From Chloroflexota bacterium (GTDB lineage Bacteria > Chloroflexota > Anaerolineae > UBA1429), in the NCBI GenBank assembly GCA_012513595.1, contig JAAZBY010000158.1:1-9487 (forward strand): a DNA stretch of 9,487 bases, given 5' to 3'. Shown one piece after another: positions 6,209 to 9,487 of the stretch (positions are counted from its first letter, which is position 1; every line of letters begins with the position of its first letter). The notes under the pieces are model-generated. The model saw only the letters and a program-made list of their open reading frames with translations. It searched no databases and was not told where the DNA came from. The position numbers and the translations under genes were made by a program.

Positions 6209-6823
6209 ATGCTGAAGGACATCCACTGGCTCGGACACGCAAGTTTCCGCCTGGACGGCAGCGCCACCGTGTACATCGACCCCTGGAAGCTGCGCAACCC
6301 CCGCCCGGCCGATATCGTCCTGGTGACCCATGAGCACCACGACCACCTCTCGCCCGATGACATCGCCAGGCTCACCAAGCTGGAGACGGTGATCATCTGC
6401 CCGGCCTCCTGCCGCGCCAAGCTGCGGGGGGACGTCCGCGTCATCAAGCCGGGCCAGGCCATGACCATCGGGGAGGTGACGGTGCGGGCGGTGCCGGCCT
6501 ACAACACCAACAAGCCCAACCATCCCCGTGAGGCGGGCCACGTGGGCTATGTGGTGGAGATGGACGGGCGCCGCGTGTACCACGCCGGAGACACCGACCT
6601 GATCCCCGAGATGGCCGAGATCGGCTGCGACGTGGCCATCCTGCCGGTGGGGGGCACCTACACGATGACGGCCAAGGAGGCGGCCGAGGCGCTGGGGCTC
6701 ATGCACCCGGAATACGCCGTGCCGATGCACTATGGCGACGTGGTCGGCTCAGCCAAGGACGCCGAAGCACTGCGCGACCTGGCGCCGGACGACGTCGAGG
6801 TGGTCATCCTGAAGAAGGAGTAG
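6209..6823 (+). CDS. MBL-fold metallo-hydrolase (COG2220/UPF0173-like)
   Basis: 204-aa metallo-beta-lactamase-fold protein, the size of the small single-domain COG2220 group. Metal ligands are easily read: H41-x-H43-x-D45-H46 in THEHHDHLS, D128 in YHAGDTD (122-130, with H125 nearby), and H174 in VPMHYGD. An early WLGHASF (8-14) is the usual beta-strand pair of the group. It should bind two metal ions (often Zn, Fe or Mn) and hydrolyse an ester, phosphodiester or lactone-like bond in the cytoplasm; no signal peptide. The substrate is unknown. ATG at 6209-6211 with a strong ribosome site (GAGGAGGG, 6196-6203). It is divergent from the AOR gene and convergent with the AMMECR1 gene, whose stop is 26 bp away, so it stands alone as a transcript. 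Family call firm, function open. Confidence 0.94.
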   Translation: MLKDIHWLGHASFRLDGSATVYIDPWKLRNPRPADIVLVTHEHHDHLSPDDIARLTKLETVIICPASCRAKLRGDVRVIKPGQAMTIGEVTVRAVPAYNTNKPNHPREAGHVGYVVEMDGRRVYHAGDTDLIPEMAEIGCDVAILPVGGTYTMTAKEAAEALGLMHPEYAVPMHYGDVVGSAKDAEALRDLAPDDVEVVILKKE

Positions 6824-6825
6824 GC

Positions 6826-6843
6826 GGCCCCGCCGGCCGGGCC
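6826..6843. terminator. Short GC hairpin between convergent genes
   Basis: GGCCC (6826-6830) pairs with GGGCC (6839-6843) around an 8-nt loop, within the 26 bp separating the MBL and AMMECR1 stops. The position suits a shared bidirectional terminator. The stem is only 5 bp and has no T tract on either side, so this is weak. Confidence 0.25.
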
Positions 6844-6849
6844 ATCGGC

Positions 6850-7365
6850 TCAGCGGTAGCGTACCACCTCAAAGCGGTACATGCGGTAGGCGGAGCGCGG
6901 GTCGATCCAGGCCTTCTGCAGGGCGATGGAGACCTGCTTTTCGGCCGTGTCGACCCCTTCCAGGTCGGGCAAGAGCAGCCCGCGATGCTGCCCGCTCTCG
7001 ACGATGACGCCGTAGACCCGCGGGTCCAGCTGGTCGATGGCCGAGATCGGCTCCGGCTCGGTCAGGACGTCGACGGAGATGTCCAGGGAGGGCAGCTCGA
7101 CGACGGTGACGGGGTTGAAGCGCGGGTCACGCGTGGCGGCCGAGATGGCGTTGGAGATGATCTCCTCGGCCACGTTGCGGCGGGTCGGCTCGATCGTGCC
7201 GATGCAACCGCGCAGGTTCTTGCCGATGTGCAGCGACACAAAGGTCCCGCGGCGGGCCTGCATCTCGGCGCTGAGCGGCTTGGGAGGGTCGACCACGCGT
7301 CCGTCGCGGACGTAGGCCTCGATGGTCGCCCGCGCCAGGCGCACGAGCGGGTGTTCGTGGGTCAC
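6850..7365 (-). CDS. amrA: AMMECR1-domain protein (AmmeMemoRadiSam system protein A type)
   Basis: 171 aa, almost all AMMECR1 domain. Seen: [15 protein letters not shown] (5-19), GTFVSLH (40-46), the family hallmark LRGCIG (51-56), [12 protein letters not shown] (80-91), [16 protein letters not shown] (110-125), a region rich in conserved positions, and [11 protein letters not shown] (130-140). The domain occurs alone or with Memo and a radical SAM protein (AmmeMemoRadiSam); the molecular role is not firmly known. Neither Memo nor a radical SAM gene is in this window. I prefer GTG at 7363-7365 as the start because AAGGGGG lies 5 nt upstream; an ATG 21 nt earlier (7384-7386) has no ribosome site. 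It is 86 bp downstream of the GDPD stop and I see no promoter between, so it is probably the last gene of the M23-GDPD transcript. The gene symbol is the family label, not proof of the full system. Confidence 0.93.
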   Translation of the reverse strand: MTHEHPLVRLARATIEAYVRDGRVVDPPKPLSAEMQARRGTFVSLHIGKNLRGCIGTIEPTRRNVAEEIISNAISAATRDPRFNPVTVVELPSLDISVDVLTEPEPISAIDQLDPRVYGVIVESGQHRGLLLPDLEGVDTAEKQVSIALQKAWIDPRSAYRMYRFEVVRYR

Positions 7366-7370
7366 GTCAT

Positions 7371-7377
7371 CCCCCTT
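7371..7377 (-). promoter_or_regulatory. Shine-Dalgarno favouring the GTG start of the AMMECR1 gene
   Basis: AAGGGGG on the minus strand, 5 nt from GTG at 7363-7365. The alternative ATG at 7384-7386 lies upstream of this site and has none of its own. Confidence 0.55.
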
Positions 7378-7440
7378 GTCATGCACCGGCGGGCGGGCGG
7401 CCGGGCGCGGGGCGCCACGGGCCGCGGGCCGTCGGGCCAG

Positions 7441-7464
7441 GCCCGGGGCGTTCAGCCCCCGGGC
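7441..7464 (-). terminator. Hairpin with the GDPD stop codon in its loop
   Basis: Perfect 8-bp stem GCCCGGGG (7441-7448) with CCCCGGGC (7457-7464); the 8-nt loop contains the GDPD stop (7452-7454). A very stable GC hairpin without a U tract. It may attenuate transcription into the AMMECR1 gene or mark the 3' end, though ribosomes reaching the stop would disrupt it. Confidence 0.4.
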
Positions 7465-8201
7465 ACGATCCGGCGCAGGCGCTCGGGATAGTCGCTGGTG
7501 ATGGCGTCGACGCCCAAGGCCACGAGCGCCTCCATGTCGGCGGGCTCGTTCACCGTCCAGGCGTTCACCGCGTAGCCGCGCGAGTGGGCCAGGTTCACCA
7601 TGGCGGCGTTGACCAGGGTGTGGCGCGGGTGGAGGGCCTCGAGCGCCAGGAGCGCCAGGTCTTGCGGGAACACCCTCATATTGCTGTAGATCAGCGCCCG
7701 GGGCAACTCGGGCGCCAGCTTTTTCATGCGCAGGAGGGCGGCGGGGTTGAACGAGGAGATGAGCACCTCGCCCTCCATGTTGCGCGCGCGGATCGCCTCG
7801 GCCAGGGCGGCCTCGACGCCGAGGTCGTCGGGCGTGCCCGTCTTGATCTCGATGTTCACGAGCAGCCGCCCGCGGGCCAGGTCAAGCGCCTCGCCCGGGG
7901 TGGGGATGCGCTCCCCAGCGAACTGCGGCCCGAACCAGGCGCCCGCGTCGAGGGCGCGCAGGTCGGCAAACGACGTCTCAGCCACGGCGCCGTGGCCGTT
8001 GGTGGTGCGCTCCAGGGCGCCGTCGTGGATGATTACCAGCTCGCCCGTCGCGCAGGGCTGCACGTCGAGCTCGATGGCGTCCGCCCCGACCTCGATGGCG
8101 GTGCGAAAGGCGGCCAGGGTGTTCTCCGGGGCGAGGCCCCGCGCGCCCCGGTGGGCCATGACGTAGAACCGATCGCGGTAGAACTGCTTCTCTCTGGCCA
8201 C
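7452..8201 (-). CDS. Glycerophosphodiester phosphodiesterase family protein
   Basis: 249 aa, the normal size of a single-domain cytoplasmic GDPD. It should hydrolyse glycerophosphodiesters (deacylated phospholipids) to sn-glycerol 3-phosphate and an alcohol in a metal-dependent TIM barrel. Catalytic and metal residues are visible: H17-R18 in MAHRGARG, E26-N27 in APENT, E44 and D46 in IELDVQ, H59-D60 in IIHDG, the RTTNG element (65-69), E117 and K120 in NIEIKTG, and AWTVN (214-218) plus the [10 protein letters not shown] end (230-239). No signal peptide, so an intracellular phospholipid-salvage role is likely. It starts at GTG (8199-8201) with a strong ribosome site AAGGAGGG at 8206-8213. It follows the M23 lipoprotein gene by 48 bp and precedes the AMMECR1 gene; the three look like one transcript. 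The first gene acts on the cell envelope and this one on lipid breakdown products. No residue of the core motif is missing. Confidence 0.96.
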   Translation of the reverse strand: MAREKQFYRDRFYVMAHRGARGLAPENTLAAFRTAIEVGADAIELDVQPCATGELVIIHDGALERTTNGHGAVAETSFADLRALDAGAWFGPQFAGERIPTPGEALDLARGRLLVNIEIKTGTPDDLGVEAALAEAIRARNMEGEVLISSFNPAALLRMKKLAPELPRALIYSNMRVFPQDLALLALEALHPRHTLVNAAMVNLAHSRGYAVNAWTVNEPADMEALVALGVDAITSDYPERLRRIVPGG

Positions 8202-8205
8202 GTTG

Positions 8206-8213
8206 CCCTCCTT
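8206..8213 (-). promoter_or_regulatory. Shine-Dalgarno fixing the GTG start of the GDPD gene
   Basis: AAGGAGGG on the minus strand, 4 nt before GTG at 8199-8201. No in-frame ATG precedes the conserved MAHRGARG segment close enough to compete. Confidence 0.7.
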
Positions 8214-8220
8214 GTTCCAC

Positions 8221-8246
8221 CCTGCCGGGCCCGCTGCCGCGGCAGG
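8221..8246 (-). other. Hairpin between the M23 and GDPD genes
   Basis: CCTGCCG (8221-8227) pairs with CGGCAGG (8240-8246), 12-nt loop. An alternative perfect 12-bp palindrome CTGCCGCGGCAG lies at 8234-8245, so two exclusive folds are possible. It lies between the M23 stop and the GDPD ribosome site, with no U tract. It could set the expression ratio of the two genes. Confidence 0.35.
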
Positions 8247-8249
8247 CTT

Positions 8250-9332
8250 CTAGCGGTAGTCGACGGCCGTCCAGTCGGGCGGGCTGACGGCCACCCCGCC
8301 CACCCGTACCTCCCAGTGGAGGTGCGAGCCCGTCACCAGGCCGGTGGCCCCCACGGTGCCGACTTGGGCCCCCGCGGCGACCCGCTCACCGACCGCCACG
8401 CCGATGGTATCCATGTGAAAGTAACCGGTAAAGACGCCGGCGCCGTGGTCCAGGATCACGGCCCGGCCGCGCACCTGTAGTTCCTCGGCCAGGACGACGA
8501 CCCCATCGGCCGCGGCGGACACCGGCACCCCGACCGCGCCGCGCAGGTCGGTGCCGGCGTGGTAGGAGGCCAACCGCTCGCCGTACTGCCGCCGTGTGCC
8601 GAACTCGGAGGTCACGTACGGCTCGGCCAGCGGCCAGGCGAAGGTCCCCTGCCAGAGCGGCCCGCCCGACCAGCCGGCAAAGATCTCGGCCACGCGCAGA
8701 TACTCGGGACGGGCGATGTCGGGGTCCAGGAGGGCGTCCACCTCCGGCTCGAAGACGAGGTACTCGGTTTCGAACGCGCCGGCGACGACCTCGACGCTGC
8801 CCTCCAGGAGGGCGGCCTGCCCGTCGTCGCTGGCCACCTCCACGCGGAGGGGCAGCGCCCCCAAGGGGGCGATGGCGTCGATGCCGGCCAGGGCGGTGTG
8901 CAGCAGACCGTCGCTGGTGACGAAGCGCAGCGCCTGCTCCCCGAGGCGGCCCGTCACGCGGGCGGGGAGGTTGCTCGTCACGCGGATGCGGGCCGTCGAG
9001 CCCTGCGGCGCCTGCGCCTGGGGGGCCTCCAGGGCGGCGGCCAGGGGCGGGGGCGTGGGCGTCGGCGTGACGGTCGGCGTGGCCGTAGCGGCGGGCGTCA
9101 CCGTGGCCGTCGGGACGGGCGTAAAGGTCGGCAGCGGCGTGAGGGTGGGCGTGGGCGTGGGGGCCGTCAGCGCCTCGATAGTGCCGCAGGCCGAGGCCGC
9201 TACCAGCAGGAGGGCCAGGGCAGCGGCGCGTAAGTAACGCGCGGCGCGTAAGTAACGCGCGGCGCGTAAGTAACGCGCGGCGCGTAGGTAACGCGTGGCG
9301 CGGGGACGGGTGGGCGTCTCGGACGGTGGCAC
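8250..9332 (-). CDS. M23 family (LytM-type) metallopeptidase, predicted lipoprotein
   Basis: About 360-aa predicted exported lipoprotein with a C-terminal M23 zinc endopeptidase domain that cuts peptidoglycan cross-bridges or acts as a wall-remodelling regulator. Numbering from GTG 9330-9332: Arg-rich n-region (to about 36) built from a repeated RYLRAA hexapeptide, hydrophobic core ALALLLVAASA, lipobox-like ASAC with Cys49 (Ala rather than Leu at -3), then a Pro/Thr linker (about 57-96), a beta-rich middle (about 110-185), and the M23 domain (about 230-355). Metal-site residues: H258 and D262 in HAGTDL, H337 and H339 in SHLHWE; H296 and H306 are also conserved-looking. All M23 ligands are present, so it is probably active. 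Start: GTG 9332 has GGGAG 8 nt upstream; GTG 9347 (365 aa) is possible but lacks a site. First gene of a three-gene transcript. The Pro/Thr linker style is typical of Chloroflexota secreted proteins. Confidence 0.92.
   Translation of the reverse strand: MPPSETPTRPRATRYLRAARYLRAARYLRAARYLRAAALALLLVAASACGTIEALTAPTPTPTLTPLPTFTPVPTATVTPAATATPTVTPTPTPPPLAAALEAPQAQAPQGSTARIRVTSNLPARVTGRLGEQALRFVTSDGLLHTALAGIDAIAPLGALPLRVEVASDDGQAALLEGSVEVVAGAFETEYLVFEPEVDALLDPDIARPEYLRVAEIFAGWSGGPLWQGTFAWPLAEPYVTSEFGTRRQYGERLASYHAGTDLRGAVGVPVSAAADGVVVLAEELQVRGRAVILDHGAGVFTGYFHMDTIGVAVGERVAAGAQVGTVGATGLVTGSHLHWEVRVGGVAVSPPDWTAVDYR
9223..9294. repeat. Four tandem copies of an 18-bp unit inside the M23 signal peptide
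   Basis: Units at 9223-9240, 9241-9258, 9259-9276 and 9277-9294 on the plus strand (gcggcgcgtaagtaacgc). The first three are identical and the fourth differs by one base; a decayed fifth start follows at 9295-9303. On the coding strand each unit adds RYLRAA in frame, so copy number can change without a frameshift. Three of the four Leu codons are TTA, rare in this GC-rich DNA. Each unit also contains GCGT-N5-ACGC, so the array has dyad symmetry at DNA level. Confidence 0.95.
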
Positions 9333-9340
9333 GGTACTCA

Positions 9341-9345
9341 CTCCC
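9341..9345 (-). promoter_or_regulatory. Weak Shine-Dalgarno favouring GTG 9332 for the M23 gene
   Basis: GGGAG on the minus strand with 8-nt spacing to GTG 9330-9332. The upstream GTG at 9345-9347 overlaps this site and has no ribosome site of its own. The choice changes only five residues before the signal peptide. Confidence 0.4.
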
Positions 9346-9352
9346 ACGGTAG

Positions 9353-9383
9353 CGCCACGCGGGGCCGCCTCGGCGGCGTGGCG
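9353..9383. promoter_or_regulatory. Inverted repeat over the predicted M23 transcription start, candidate operator
   Basis: Perfect 8-bp arms CGCCACGC (9353-9360) and GCGTGGCG (9376-9383), enclosing a second small stem GCCG (9364-9367) and CGGC (9371-9374). The predicted start falls in the upstream arm (about 9380), so the full hairpin would not form in the mRNA. That favours a DNA-level binding site over an RNA structure, if the promoter call is right. Confidence 0.35.
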
Positions 9384-9386
9384 GTC

Positions 9387-9415
9387 ATGATAGCATCTCG
9401 GGGCAAGGCGCAGAA
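9387..9415 (-). promoter_or_regulatory. Predicted extended -10 promoter of the M23-GDPD-AMMECR1 transcript
   Basis: Minus-strand -10 TATCAT (9387-9392) preceded by TGC, an extended -10 (TGn), with a poor -35 TTCTGC (9410-9415) at 17 bp. The leader to GTG 9332 would be about 48 nt. The rest of the right edge (9416-9487) is GC-rich DNA with short palindromes; I see no gene in it. Confidence 0.5.
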
Positions 9416-9487
9416 TGGGCGCCGGGCGCCTGCCGCGGCGCTACGCATCGCGGCGCCGATAGTGCCGCAGCGCCGTGCGCGCCGCGC

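Noticed and set aside
5964..6242. Upstream extension of the AOR reading frame by 93 residues
   Set aside because: It overlaps the start of the divergent MBL gene and both predicted promoters, has no AOR similarity, and the ATG at 5963 has a good ribosome site and the usual family N-terminus.
5921..6730. 269-codon minus-strand open frame across the MBL gene and the divergent gap
   Set aside because: Low-complexity His/Gly/Val-rich translation opposite an intact MBL gene with all metal ligands and a strong ribosome site.
6850..7386. Complete AmmeMemoRadiSam system
   Set aside because: Only the AMMECR1 component is in the window; neighbours are GDPD and an MBL hydrolase.
9223..9294. CRISPR or iteron array at the 18-bp repeats
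   Set aside because: Units are contiguous without spacers and in frame inside a coding region; no replication gene is adjacent.
1..9487. tRNA, rRNA, riboswitch or insertion sequence
   Set aside because: No cloverleaf, rRNA-like, conserved riboswitch-like or transposase-like sequence was recognised on either strand by eye; small ncRNAs cannot be excluded.

Overview
This GC-rich window carries eight complete genes and one partial gene. All but one are on the minus strand. The GC-dominated codon third positions, the lipoprotein with a long Pro/Thr linker straight after its lipidated Cys, and the AOR/Etf redox genes suggest an anaerobic or facultative member of the Chloroflexota (Anaerolineae-like). 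This placement is inferred from gene style only; there is no rRNA or marker gene here.

Layout from right to left, following transcription of the minus strand. (1) 9415-6850: an M23 (LytM-type) peptidase lipoprotein, a glycerophosphodiester phosphodiesterase and an AMMECR1-domain protein. They look like one transcript starting from an extended -10 promoter near 9390. (2) 6209-6823: a small MBL-fold hydrolase, the only plus-strand gene, convergent with the AMMECR1 gene and divergent from the AOR gene. The 245-bp divergent gap holds two back-to-back sigma70-like promoters. (3) 5963-4062: an aldehyde:ferredoxin oxidoreductase (AOR) family tungsten/molybdenum protein. (4) 4061-3731: a gap with a GC hairpin just after the AOR stop, a low-GC array of 9-bp repeats in two opposed arms, a 28-nt homopurine tract and a good promoter. 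(5) 3730 to the left edge: an apparent four-gene operon of EtfB, EtfA with a fused N-terminal two-cluster ferredoxin domain, an AlkZ-related winged-helix protein, and an SDR oxidoreductase cut by the window edge.

The central biochemical theme is low-potential electron transfer. The AOR-family enzyme would release electrons from a substrate at a pterin-metal centre, and the ferredoxin-fused Etf could take or deliver electrons through its iron-sulfur clusters to FAD. No partner acyl-CoA dehydrogenase, Etf:quinone oxidoreductase or separate ferredoxin gene is visible, so a direct AOR-Etf link is a hypothesis. The AOR protein appears to have Ser where the family's fourth cluster-ligating Cys is expected. 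The AlkZ-related protein appears to lack the glycosylase catalytic motif.

The most unusual non-coding structure is the 9-bp repeat array at 3828-3975, whose core arms match at 25 of 27 positions as an inverted repeat. Second is an in-frame 18-bp tandem repeat that lengthens the Arg-rich n-region of the lipoprotein signal peptide.
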